Positions 8,368-16,270 of a stretch of 64,000 nt of DNA are shown here, one piece after another. How positions within the stretch are numbered: the stretch's first letter is position 1; every line of letters begins with the position of its first letter. Both the position numbers and the translations under genes were made by a program. The notes under the pieces were generated by a model. The model worked only from the letters and a program-made list of their open reading frames with translations. It made no database searches and was not told the origin of the DNA. The DNA comes from JAUIIK01 sp041390865. GTDB lineage: Bacteria > Chloroflexota > Chloroflexia > Thermomicrobiales > CFX8. The DNA lies in assembly GCA_041390865.1 (NCBI GenBank), contig JAWKPC010000019.1, positions 1 to 64,000 of the forward strand, read 5' to 3'.

Positions 8368-8709
8368 TCATACTGAAAGCGCGGCCGATCGCAACGCTTC
8401 AGGCGGTAGATCTTCGAACAGTCCATCATCCTCCGGGAACGGAATAGGAAGCGGTTCGAACTGGGTGACGAATACGTCGTAGCAACCGGGTTCAGTCGAG
8501 TATCGCCGGTGCTCTTCGGATGCCAGATACTTCTCAACTTCTGCTTCACTTTCGAACGTCAGTACATAAGCGTGTTCGGTTTCCCGGTCCAGCGCCATGT
8601 AATGACTCACTCCATCCAACCTGCAGAGCAACGAGTGGTGCGCTTTCACCACCTTCTCGTCAGGTCGGTGGGGTGCGAGAAACCGAAACGAAACAATGAC
8701 CGTTGTCAT
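8368..8709 (-). CDS. Small dimeric alpha-beta-barrel-like protein
   Basis: 113 residues. The pattern of strand TVIVSFRFLA, helix EKVVKAHHSLLCRL, strand HYMALDRETEHAYVLTFES, helix EAEVEKYLASEEHRRY and strand YDVFVTQFEPL matches the ferredoxin-like fold of antibiotic-biosynthesis monooxygenases, NIPSNAP and EthD relatives. ATG 8709 has GGAG four bases upstream; a longer frame to 8817 lacks support. The catalytic role is unknown. It precedes the hypothetical gene at 7888-8334 on the same strand with a 33-base gap. Confidence 0.62.
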   Translation of the reverse strand: MTTVIVSFRFLAPHRPDEKVVKAHHSLLCRLDGVSHYMALDRETEHAYVLTFESEAEVEKYLASEEHRRYSTEPGCYDVFVTQFEPLPIPFPEDDGLFEDLPPEALRSAALSV

Positions 8710-9357
8710 CCTGCTCCGTCTCCAATCCCTGCGTTGTACGCTGCTCGATTCATGTACATCTGATGCTATCCGGGTTGCCCATGAGGCACTAGGCACTCGG
8801 ATAGATGCTCCGGGCACATTCGCGGATAGACTCGGATGGGAGAAGCAGGAGTCCGCACCGAACCGATCGAACCGACAGGTCAGTCAGGTTCCGGCCGACG
8901 GCCGGAACAGCGTCATCGATCATATTCAAGTAGTAGGGGATTCTCCGTTCCCGCGTCGTCATGCGACATCGTGCTCGGCAGTTTCGGATTGGAATGGCCG
9001 GGCTCGGGCCTGGCGACGCGGCACATTGTGACCCACCCGCCAGAAGTGGTCGCGATCGGGTGGATCAGGAAGCATTCGAGACCATCGCGTTCGAGGCCAG
9101 CCTCGCCGCGACGTACAGGACACCCCGTCATGCCCCCTCCCAGCTGCATTTCGAGGTTGCGTCCCCAACACCTTCGACTGCGCTTCACGATTCCCGCCAT
9201 TGGCATCCCGACGCAAAGAGGGATCTAGCCAGGCGGTTGAACGGTGTCACGGGGAAGTGCGACGCAGACAATCAGCAGGGGACCTCCGCACGGCAACGTC
9301 AGGCTGGCCCGTCCTCGCGTCGGAACGCCAATAGAGGAGAAGCGGTTCGCGAGTGGG
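8710..9357. other. Intergenic stretch without a supportable gene
   Basis: About 650 bases. Several overlapping open frames exist on both strands (for example + 8961-9377 and - 8913-9206), but their translations are Arg/Pro/Ser-rich, show no hydrophobic periodicity and no family motif, and none has a convincing ribosome site. This may be a decayed gene. I saw no RNA gene or repeat in it. Confidence 0.5.
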
Positions 9358-10116
9358 CTACGGCGCAGTCAGGATGAGCGGGCCGTTCGAGGTGATCGCG
9401 ATCGTGTGCTCGTACTGGGCGGAGCGCGACCCGTCGACGGTTATGATCGTCCATCCATCGCTCAGGAGATTGACTTCCTTGCTCCCGGCAACGATCATCG
9501 GCTCGATCGTGTAGACCATGCCTTCCTTGAGACGCGGGCCCCGGCCGGGATCGCCGTAGTGCGGAAAGCTCGGAGCTTCGTGGAGATTCCGTCCAACTCC
9601 GTGCGCGAAGAGATCGCGGACGACATTGAATCCCGCCTGTTCGACGACCTTCTGAACGGCGGATGAAACGTCCGACAGCCGATTACCGGCTCTTGAAACT
9701 TCGATACCGGCGTCAAGCGACGCCTTGCAGACATCCATCAATCGCTGCGACTCGCTGTCGATCTTGCCGACCGGAAAGGTGATCGTCGCGTCGCCATGCC
9801 AGCCGTCGAGCCGGGCGCCGATATCGACGGCAATGATGTCGCCCTCCCTGAGTGCTTGCCTGCCAGGAATGCCATGGACGACAACGTCATTGACGGCGAC
9901 GCAGATGCTGCCGGTAAAGCCGTTGTATCCCTTGAACGACGGCTCCGCACCATGGGCACGGATGAACGCCTCGACGATCTGGTCCAGCTCGCCGGTCGTG
10001 ACGCCGGGCTGAATGTGCGGCTCGAGCATCTCGAAAGTGTCAGCTACCAGCTTGCCGGCTGCCCGGAGCTTGCGAATCTGCTGATCGTTCTTGAGTTGAA
10101 TCTTCCGTCGTGACAT
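9358..10116 (-). CDS. map: Methionine aminopeptidase, type I
   Basis: A 252-residue M24A peptidase that removes the initiator Met from nascent proteins. The five metal ligands are visible: Asp98 (VDIG), Asp109 (GDATI), His172 (HGVGRNLHE), Glu205 (IEPM) and Glu236 (QYEHT). Substrate-contacting His81 is in VVVHGIP. Length and motif order are normal for a type Ia enzyme without an N-terminal extension. It stands alone rather than in the ribosomal-protein adk-map-infA arrangement, so it may be a second copy; that is inference. Confidence 0.95.
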   Translation of the reverse strand: MSRRKIQLKNDQQIRKLRAAGKLVADTFEMLEPHIQPGVTTGELDQIVEAFIRAHGAEPSFKGYNGFTGSICVAVNDVVVHGIPGRQALREGDIIAVDIGARLDGWHGDATITFPVGKIDSESQRLMDVCKASLDAGIEVSRAGNRLSDVSSAVQKVVEQAGFNVVRDLFAHGVGRNLHEAPSFPHYGDPGRGPRLKEGMVYTIEPMIVAGSKEVNLLSDGWTIITVDGSRSAQYEHTIAITSNGPLILTAP

Positions 10117-10335
10117 CTGGGTCTATCCACCTCATCCGTAGGCCATGCAGCCGGTGAAGGATGCCACAAGTCCGGTTCCACGATGCACGTAGGGAAACGA
10201 TCAGGCTGCCTGGTCCTGTGCGCTTTGAAGGCGGTTTGCGGCCTGGCCTCTTGCACGATCGGCGTCGAATTGACAGTCCAGCCAAAGCCGCCGTAGGCTC
10301 ACTACAATCGTCCTTCGTTTCGATCGGAGACTTGC

Positions 10336-11760
10336 ATGAACTACAGTTCCGAGAAGATCGACCGCTTCGGCTTGCCGATTACGACGACCTCACAGAAAGC
10401 GGTTGACCTCTATGTCGAAGGGCTGGATCGTATCCTTTCCGGCAACACCGGCGCTGAAGCCAGCCTGCGGGCGGCGATCGACGAGGACGAAGGCTTCGCC
10501 ATGGCCTATGCGGCGCTCTCCGGGCTGGACATGCGCCAGCGACGCTTCCAGGATGCCCGGTCCAACGCCGAGCGGGCTCGCGAGCTGACGAGCGGCCTGA
10601 CCCGGCGAGAGCGAAGCCACGTTGAGACGACGACCGAGATGATCCTCGGCCGCATGCCGAATACGATGAAGCTGACTGAAGAGCACCTTCAGGAGTTTCC
10701 CGGCGATGCCAATATCCTCCAGCAGTACACCTACCTGAACTTCGGCGCGGGCGACCGGGAACGAAACGCGCGGACGCTCGGGATCATCGAGCGCATTGAA
10801 GAGGCCTACGGCGACGAGTGGTACTACACCGGAACCCGGTCCTTTTACCTCCACGAATTGGACCGCTTCGATGAGTCGCGGCACTATGCCGAGCGCTCGC
10901 TTTCCGGCAATCCGCGCAACGGCAACGCCTCGCACAACATGGCTCACTGTTTCTATGAAACGTCCGACTACACTGGCGGCATCGAGTTCATTGCCGAGTG
11001 GATCGACGCCTACGATGCCCGGGCGCCGTTCTTCTCGCATCTCAACTGGCACCTGGCGCTCTTCGAGCTGACCCAGGGCCGCTACAAGCGCGCCCACGAG
11101 ATCTACCGGCAGACGATCCGGCCAAGCGTCCTCGAACAGGCTGGAGGCCTCGGCCCGCCCATCGCCGACGCGACGTCGCTCCTCTGGCGCTTCCGGCTCT
11201 ACGGTTATCCCGTCTCCGCGGATGAGTGGGACGAAGTCGCGACATTCTCACGAGATTCGGTCAACGCCGGCAGCTACGCCTGGCAGGACATGCACGCGGC
11301 ACTCGCCCTGGCAGCGACCGGCGACACGACGACGCTCGACGCAATGACCGAACGGCTCCGCCGACGGGCCGAGCGCGGCAATACGATGGACGCGGAAGTG
11401 ACGCTGCCGCTCGTGCGCGGCATCGAGGCGTTCGCCCGGGGAGCGTACGACGAGACGGTGAAGCTGATCGAGCCGATCGCGCCGGAGATGGTCAGGCTCG
11501 GAGGAAGTCGGGCCCAGCGTCAGGTCTTCGAAGAAACACTGCTTCAGGCATATCTCAATGCAGAGCAGTACGAGAAGGCGGAAGGCATGCTCCGGAAGCG
11601 TCTCGAGCATCGCCACTCGGCCCGCGACTTCTTCTGGCTCGCCGAAGCACAGCAAGCTAGCGGAGATCTGGCAGGGGTCGCCGCGAGCCTCCGGACAGTC
11701 CGCGAGGATTGGTCCGGCGCGGACGCGGATGGTCCGGAGCTTGCTGCGCTCAAGAGCTAG
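10336..11760 (+). CDS. TTC38-like tetratricopeptide protein
   Basis: 474 residues of helical TPR-like repeats, no signal peptide. The opening GLPITTTSQKAVDLYVEGLD followed by a hundred-residue helical block (DEGFAMAYAALSGLDMRQRR, ERSHVETTTEMILGRM) matches the TTC38 family found in bacteria and animals. Further repeats include YGDEWYYTGTRSFYLHELDRF, GNASHNMAHCFYETSDYTGGI and FFSHLNWHLALFEL. Family members are likely protein-protein scaffolds; no enzymatic role is established. ATG 10336 has GGAG six bases upstream. It ends nine bases from the convergent anti-sigma gene. Confidence 0.8.
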   Translation: MNYSSEKIDRFGLPITTTSQKAVDLYVEGLDRILSGNTGAEASLRAAIDEDEGFAMAYAALSGLDMRQRRFQDARSNAERARELTSGLTRRERSHVETTTEMILGRMPNTMKLTEEHLQEFPGDANILQQYTYLNFGAGDRERNARTLGIIERIEEAYGDEWYYTGTRSFYLHELDRFDESRHYAERSLSGNPRNGNASHNMAHCFYETSDYTGGIEFIAEWIDAYDARAPFFSHLNWHLALFELTQGRYKRAHEIYRQTIRPSVLEQAGGLGPPIADATSLLWRFRLYGYPVSADEWDEVATFSRDSVNAGSYAWQDMHAALALAATGDTTTLDAMTERLRRRAERGNTMDAEVTLPLVRGIEAFARGAYDETVKLIEPIAPEMVRLGGSRAQRQVFEETLLQAYLNAEQYEKAEGMLRKRLEHRHSARDFFWLAEAQQASGDLAGVAASLRTVREDWSGADADGPELAALKS

Positions 11761-11769
11761 ATCGCCCCT

Positions 11770-13224
11770 TTAGAGCTGGGGCATACCCTGAACGTAGACG
11801 GTCGTCGAGTACGAGCGCGAGCCATCATCCGGCTGGAAATTTCCGGAGATGGCGATTACTGGCTGGAGGATGAGCCCATCGCCCGGCCGTTCCGACGAAG
11901 TCAGCATGTAGCTCACTGCGAACTGCTCGGCAACGAACTCGCCTGCTTCGTCCGGCACTGCCCCCTGCGGCCAGTAGCCGCCGCCGGAGCGCACGGTGTC
12001 CCAGGCCTGGGCCGCCGTCACCAGGCGACCAGCCCCCTGGCTCGTCACCTGCAGCCAGTAGCCCGACACGCTGACGATCCGTCCTTCGTCGTCGGCGACC
12101 AGCGTGATCGACATCGGATGGCCGACTGCCGGGTTCGGCAGGTTGGTATCGCCAATCGGGACATGGATGTACGTGTGGCCGTCGCTATTGGTCTGGATGA
12201 CCGGCCGGATCTCCGCATTACCGATCGGAAAGCCGAACTCCTCGACCCACTGGATAGCCGCCTGGCTGAGGTCTTCAATGTCTTTCGTCGAGTACGGCTC
12301 GGGTAGGGTGCAGGAGAACGCGCCGCTGTCGGGCGACCAGGTGAAATTCACCGAACCTTCCGAGGAGGACAGGGCATAGACCGTCTTGCCGGCACGCTCG
12401 CGGGGTTCGATCTGGGCGTCGATACCCAGGAACTCCTGGACGCCGCGAAGGATCGCTTCCGCACTGACATAGGGTGATGCGAACTGATACGCCATGGCGG
12501 TCTCTTCGAGTTTGACCGTGTCGGGGTCGACGGCCTGGCTGAAGCGCACGTCGCGGGACGGAGATCCGGATGGGGCGGCAACCGTGGCCAGCGCGCCAAG
12601 CTCGACGTGGCTGGCGTCTACCGGCGGCAAGCTGACAACGGCGCGATACACCTCGGGGCCAGCGAACGAATCCTCGATCACGCCGGCGGTCGCCGTCGGC
12701 ACGCCGACTGCCTGCAGCGTCCCGCCCTCGGCAGAACTCGCATCCGCAGAGCGCGATCGCAGGGCCGCACCGTCCGATGTCACTGAGGTGCCGGCCGTCA
12801 TGAGCGCGCCCGTCGCCGAGGCTGATGCCGGAGTCGCAGTCGCAAACCGGGCAATCCCACCGAGCTGGGCCTGCGAGGATGTCCCGCGGTCGGCGAACAC
12901 CATCCAGCCGGTCACGGCGCTCGCGACGAGGACGACAGTGAGCGCGCCAAAGAGCGCGGGAACCGGGTATCGTCGCGGTGCGGACCGGCGCTTCATCGGC
13001 ACGAGCCGCGGACCAGGAGCGATGAGATCCTGTTTCAGTTGTTCGCGAAATGCGGGATCAGGCTGCCCCTTGTCCAGGTGTTCCATGAGCATCTTCGCGA
13101 GTTCAGCGAGATCCTCAGTGTCTCCATCATGGACCGGAGAAGGCTGGCCGGTGAGCAGGCGATCGATTTTTCGGCTCAGGCGGTCTGCCTGGGGAGAAGT
13201 CTGATCCAGGTCGTCAGACGGCAT
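11770..13224 (-). CDS. Probable membrane anti-sigma factor
   Basis: 484 residues. The cytoplasmic N-terminus (1-85) is helical and contains LAELAKMLMEHLDKGQPDPAFREQLK. One membrane segment lies at about 88-110 (LFGALTVVLVASAVTGWMVF). The remaining 370 residues are extracytoplasmic, with Ser/Ala-rich spacer then beta-rich repeats (YVSAEAILRGVQEFLGI; SVSGYWLQVTS). The start overlaps the end of the ECF sigma gene by 11 bases, so both are translated together. This layout is typical of sigma/anti-sigma pairs. No ZAS zinc motif is visible, so the anti-sigma call rests on context. The large outer domain may be the stress sensor. Confidence 0.65.
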   Translation of the reverse strand: MPSDDLDQTSPQADRLSRKIDRLLTGQPSPVHDGDTEDLAELAKMLMEHLDKGQPDPAFREQLKQDLIAPGPRLVPMKRRSAPRRYPVPALFGALTVVLVASAVTGWMVFADRGTSSQAQLGGIARFATATPASASATGALMTAGTSVTSDGAALRSRSADASSAEGGTLQAVGVPTATAGVIEDSFAGPEVYRAVVSLPPVDASHVELGALATVAAPSGSPSRDVRFSQAVDPDTVKLEETAMAYQFASPYVSAEAILRGVQEFLGIDAQIEPRERAGKTVYALSSSEGSVNFTWSPDSGAFSCTLPEPYSTKDIEDLSQAAIQWVEEFGFPIGNAEIRPVIQTNSDGHTYIHVPIGDTNLPNPAVGHPMSITLVADDEGRIVSVSGYWLQVTSQGAGRLVTAAQAWDTVRSGGGYWPQGAVPDEAGEFVAEQFAVSYMLTSSERPGDGLILQPVIAISGNFQPDDGSRSYSTTVYVQGMPQL

Positions 13225-13927
13225 ACTCTTCCTTGAACCTCGCTCGCAGGTTGACCAGCGCTCGATGGACGAGTTGCTTGACCGCTCCTTCGGAGCGTCC
13301 CATCAAGTCACCGATCTCCCGGTTTTTCAGACCATGCGAGAACTTCAGGATCAGCACGCGCTGCTGGTCCGGTGGGAGCGTCGAGACGAGCTCGTTCAAC
13401 TCCTCGGATTGCTCATCGCGCGCGACGTAGTCGACGGGATCGTCGTCTGAAAGCTCCTGCGGTCTGAATACGGATACGTCTTCGACCGGGATCTCCCGGC
13501 TGCCTGTCCGGCCACGGCGATTGATAACATTCGCCGCGATCCGAAACAACCAGGCGCCAAACGGGAGACCACGCCATTCGTACTTTGGAAGAGCGGCAAG
13601 GGCCTGCTGAAACGTCTGTGCCGTGACATCCTCGGCGTCGTGATGGGTGCCCACGCGCCGGTATGCGTACCGGTAGACCCGGTCGACATACAACTCGTAG
13701 AGGGCCCCGAACTCCTTCGGATCCGCCTGCGCGGCGGCGACCAGCTTGCCTTCGTCGACGGTTCCGTCAAGACGGCCTGTTTCTGAAGGTTGTGTCACAC
13801 GTCTAAGCACTGCCTGACGTCCCTTCCGGGTGGAAAAGTCGAAGACAGCATCCATGGTTACGGAAAGTTCAGCGAGGTTCTCACCACCCCTGGCGAGCAT
13901 AGCCGTTTCCCGTCCCCCGGGCTGCAC
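13214..13927 (-). CDS. ECF-type RNA polymerase sigma factor
   Basis: 237 residues from a GTG with AGGA nine bases upstream; ATG 13900 and ATG 13855 are alternatives. Sigma region 2 reads ALYELYVDRVYRYAYRRVG, then DAEDVTAQTFQQALAAL, and ends with WLFRIAANVINRRGR. Region 4 has LPPDQQRVLILKFSHGLKN followed by the helix-turn-helix REIGDLMGRSEGAVKQLVHRA. There is no region 1 or 3. It would direct polymerase to a small stress regulon. The overlapping anti-sigma gene downstream suggests release in response to an envelope signal. Confidence 0.92.
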   Translation of the reverse strand: MQPGGRETAMLARGGENLAELSVTMDAVFDFSTRKGRQAVLRRVTQPSETGRLDGTVDEGKLVAAAQADPKEFGALYELYVDRVYRYAYRRVGTHHDAEDVTAQTFQQALAALPKYEWRGLPFGAWLFRIAANVINRRGRTGSREIPVEDVSVFRPQELSDDDPVDYVARDEQSEELNELVSTLPPDQQRVLILKFSHGLKNREIGDLMGRSEGAVKQLVHRALVNLRARFKEEYAV

Positions 13928-14087
13928 ACGAGCGCTTCCTCACTCGTATGAGTACGATCGTACGCCTCGAACCTGAGAGGAACCTGAAATCAGATGAAGG
14001 TTATGGGCACAGATTCAGGTACAGGATAGAGGCCCGGGTCCATACCCGCCCGGGCCTCGAAGATTACCTAGTAGCAGACTGGCTCCG

Positions 14088-15026
14088 CTAGTTCATGTGC
14101 GCCTCGCCAATGAACTGCACGTGGACGCCGAATCCGCTGGCACAGCCCGGCATCGCGGTTGCTGTACCGGTAACGCGGCCCAGGCCGTAGAGATCGGCAT
14201 ATGCACCAGTCCCACCGGTGATGATGAACGTACCGAAGCCATGGCTTGTGAAAGTGTCCGGCGACAGAATCTCCCGGCCCCCGCCAACAAACTCAAGCGT
14301 CGCGGTCCCGCCTGCGTCAGCCACCTCGACGCTTCCATAGATGTTGCTGTCGGACGCGTATTCGGAGCTAACCGTCAGGAAGTTACCGGTCGCTGCCCCG
14401 GATCCGTCGATGACGCCGGTGCTAAGGTAACTGCCGGACCAAGATACGTCGCCAGCACAGAGCGTGGCGCTAAGATTCAGCGATTGCTTGGGGGTTGCCA
14501 TCGTGTAGATGAAGCCCTCGATCGTTGAAGTCTCATCCGTGGTTTCAACCACTCTGCCGAAGAAGCTCATATTCGCGTAGGCGCCGGTACCTGTCAGGTC
14601 TACGAATCCCAGGTCGTACATGTCATCCGGCCGGAACGAGATCGCCTCCACAAAGCGACCTTCCCAGCCGCCGGCCTCGCCCTCGATATCCAGAGTGCCC
14701 CAGACATTCACGCCTATCAGACACTCCTCGCCGCCTTCGCACCCCTCGATAGCCAGTACGTCGACATTCTGGGTTGACGCGGATGTGCCGGAAATGTCGC
14801 CGGTGAGCTCATCAGCGGTCACCAGATTACGAATATGGATGCCACCGCTTGCGTCCTGCCAGAAGGTTCCCTCATTGATCGGCGGCCCGTTCGAGACCAC
14901 AAACCTTGCCTCTGTGCGAGTCGCCTCATGGTCGGCTGCGAGCGTCGTGAACGGCGCCATGGCGGCCAGCAGCACAACGAGAATCGCAAGAACGGACGTG
15001 CCGCGCCCGAATTTCCAGTGTTTCAT
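14088..15026 (-). CDS. Secreted protein with two beta-barrel repeats
   Basis: 312 residues. The N-terminus is a Sec signal (basic KHWKFGR, hydrophobic SVLAILVVLLAAMA, cleavage after TTLA). The mature part has two related halves, each ending with a Gly-rich turn: LTGTGAYANMSFFGRV near residue 145 and ITGGTGAYADLYGLGRVTG near 275. That motif is typical of allene-oxide-cyclase-like or DUF3224 barrels. Cys pairs near CEGGEEC could form a disulfide. The ligand is unknown. A small membrane protein gene and the NarL-type two-component genes lie just upstream on the same strand. Confidence 0.72.
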   Translation of the reverse strand: MKHWKFGRGTSVLAILVVLLAAMAPFTTLAADHEATRTEARFVVSNGPPINEGTFWQDASGGIHIRNLVTADELTGDISGTSASTQNVDVLAIEGCEGGEECLIGVNVWGTLDIEGEAGGWEGRFVEAISFRPDDMYDLGFVDLTGTGAYANMSFFGRVVETTDETSTIEGFIYTMATPKQSLNLSATLCAGDVSWSGSYLSTGVIDGSGAATGNFLTVSSEYASDSNIYGSVEVADAGGTATLEFVGGGREILSPDTFTSHGFGTFIITGGTGAYADLYGLGRVTGTATAMPGCASGFGVHVQFIGEAHMN

Positions 15027-15061
15027 GGTCTTCCTTTCAAATGATCAAAGCAATCGGTACA

Positions 15062-15448
15062 TCACGAGTGGTAGGCGCGCCGCGACGCCGGCAGTGCGAT
15101 CAGCACCAACGTCGCAATCCCGAGCGGAATCAACATGAGAATGCCGGCGACGATCCAGCCGCTGGGTCGTTCGATCAACCCCGGCAGAGCGGCCAACGTG
15201 TTCAGCAGCGTCACGACAAACGTCAGAATCGCTCCCCAACGCCGGAGATTCCAAAGCCCCCAGGCGCCGATCAGATAAAGTACCGCTCCGGCAACGGAGA
15301 AGACCTGAGCCCCCCAGGGAACGTCCTCGTTCCCTGGCAGAAAAAAGAACGGAATCGTGGACAGGGCGCCAATAACCGTGAAGACGACGGCCAGGCTCAC
15401 GGCCATCGGTCTTCGCTCCACGACCGGCGGTGACATAGCGGTCGACAT
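15062..15448 (-). CDS. Small four-helix membrane protein
   Basis: 128 residues with four hydrophobic segments: PMAVSLAVVFTVIGALSTIP, AQVFSVAGAVLYLIGAWGLW, AILTFVVTLLNTLAALPGLI and IVAGILMLIPLGIATLVLIAL. The loops WNLRRWG and ASRRAYHS are positively charged and probably face the cytoplasm. It resembles generic DoxX-like or DUF-type small membrane proteins; I cannot name the family. ATG 15448 follows a GAAAGGATGGTG stretch. It lies between the response regulator gene and the secreted beta-barrel gene on one strand. Confidence 0.7.
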   Translation of the reverse strand: MSTAMSPPVVERRPMAVSLAVVFTVIGALSTIPFFFLPGNEDVPWGAQVFSVAGAVLYLIGAWGLWNLRRWGAILTFVVTLLNTLAALPGLIERPSGWIVAGILMLIPLGIATLVLIALPASRRAYHS

Positions 15449-15610
15449 GGGAATTCACCATCCTTTCATTCCCTCGACAAAGACATCGATGGATTGAATC
15501 TACGGGGCAGTGATTCCCGGCCGGAAGGGACAGATTCCCGGCTACACCGGGCAATTATTCCCGGGGCTACGAGGGACGTTGGATTCGAGGTGAGTCGGTG
15601 ATCGAGAAGG

Positions 15611-16270
15611 TCAGCGGGATCCGCGGCCGAGCCCGGCCTCGCGCGCTCTGACGATCGCCTCGGCCCGGTCGGCTACCTGGAGCTTGCCGAAGATATTCGA
15701 CACATGGTTGCCGATCGTCTTGACGCTGAGACTCAATTCGCCGGCGATTCGTGGATTGGACATCCCTGCGGCAATGAGCTCCAGGATCTCCCGCTCCCTT
15801 GCAGTCAGCTCCGGAAATGCGGGCCGGGCCTCACGCCCATCGAATCCCTGGAACATCGTGAGCACGCGATTGGCGATGGCCGGGCTGAAGATAGCCGATC
15901 CGCTGTCAACTGCCCGGATTGCACCGATGATCTCAGACTCCTCCGCATCCTTGAGGACATAGCCACGGGCGCCCGCGCGCAGAGCAAGGAAGACAGAGTC
16001 GTCATCGTCAAAGAGCGTGAGGACGAGGATGCGGATCGATGGATCCGACTCGAGAATCTGCCGGGTCGCTTCGATGCCGCTGATGTCGGGCATCTGCAGG
16101 TCCATCAGGACAACGTCGGGCGTAAGCTGCACGACGTTGTCCACTGTCTCACCCCCCGTCGCCGCTTCTCCGACGACGTCGATATCCGGCTCGACGGCGA
16201 GCACAGCGCGCAGACCGCGCCGCACGAGCTGATGGTCGTCGGCGATGAAGACCCGGATTTTCTCATTCAT
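15611..16270 (-). CDS. NarL/FixJ-family response regulator
   Basis: 219 residues. The receiver domain (1-120) has the acidic pair DD at 11-12, phospho-acceptor Asp57 in VLMDLQMPD, Thr in VLTLF and Lys in YVLKDA. The LuxR-type helix-turn-helix (about 150-212) reads LTAREREILELIAAGMSNPR and then ELSLSVKTIGNHVSNIFGKL. It binds DNA when phosphorylated by the adjacent kinase, whose gene overlaps its start by eight bases. Targets are unknown; the small membrane protein and secreted protein genes downstream are plausible ones. Confidence 0.95.
   Translation of the reverse strand: MNEKIRVFIADDHQLVRRGLRAVLAVEPDIDVVGEAATGGETVDNVVQLTPDVVLMDLQMPDISGIEATRQILESDPSIRILVLTLFDDDDSVFLALRAGARGYVLKDAEESEIIGAIRAVDSGSAIFSPAIANRVLTMFQGFDGREARPAFPELTAREREILELIAAGMSNPRIAGELSLSVKTIGNHVSNIFGKLQVADRAEAIVRAREAGLGRGSR

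Noticed and set aside
8961..9377. 138-residue + strand frame before the map gene
   Set aside because: It reads into the antisense of map, is rich in Arg/Ser/Thr, and has no ribosome site.
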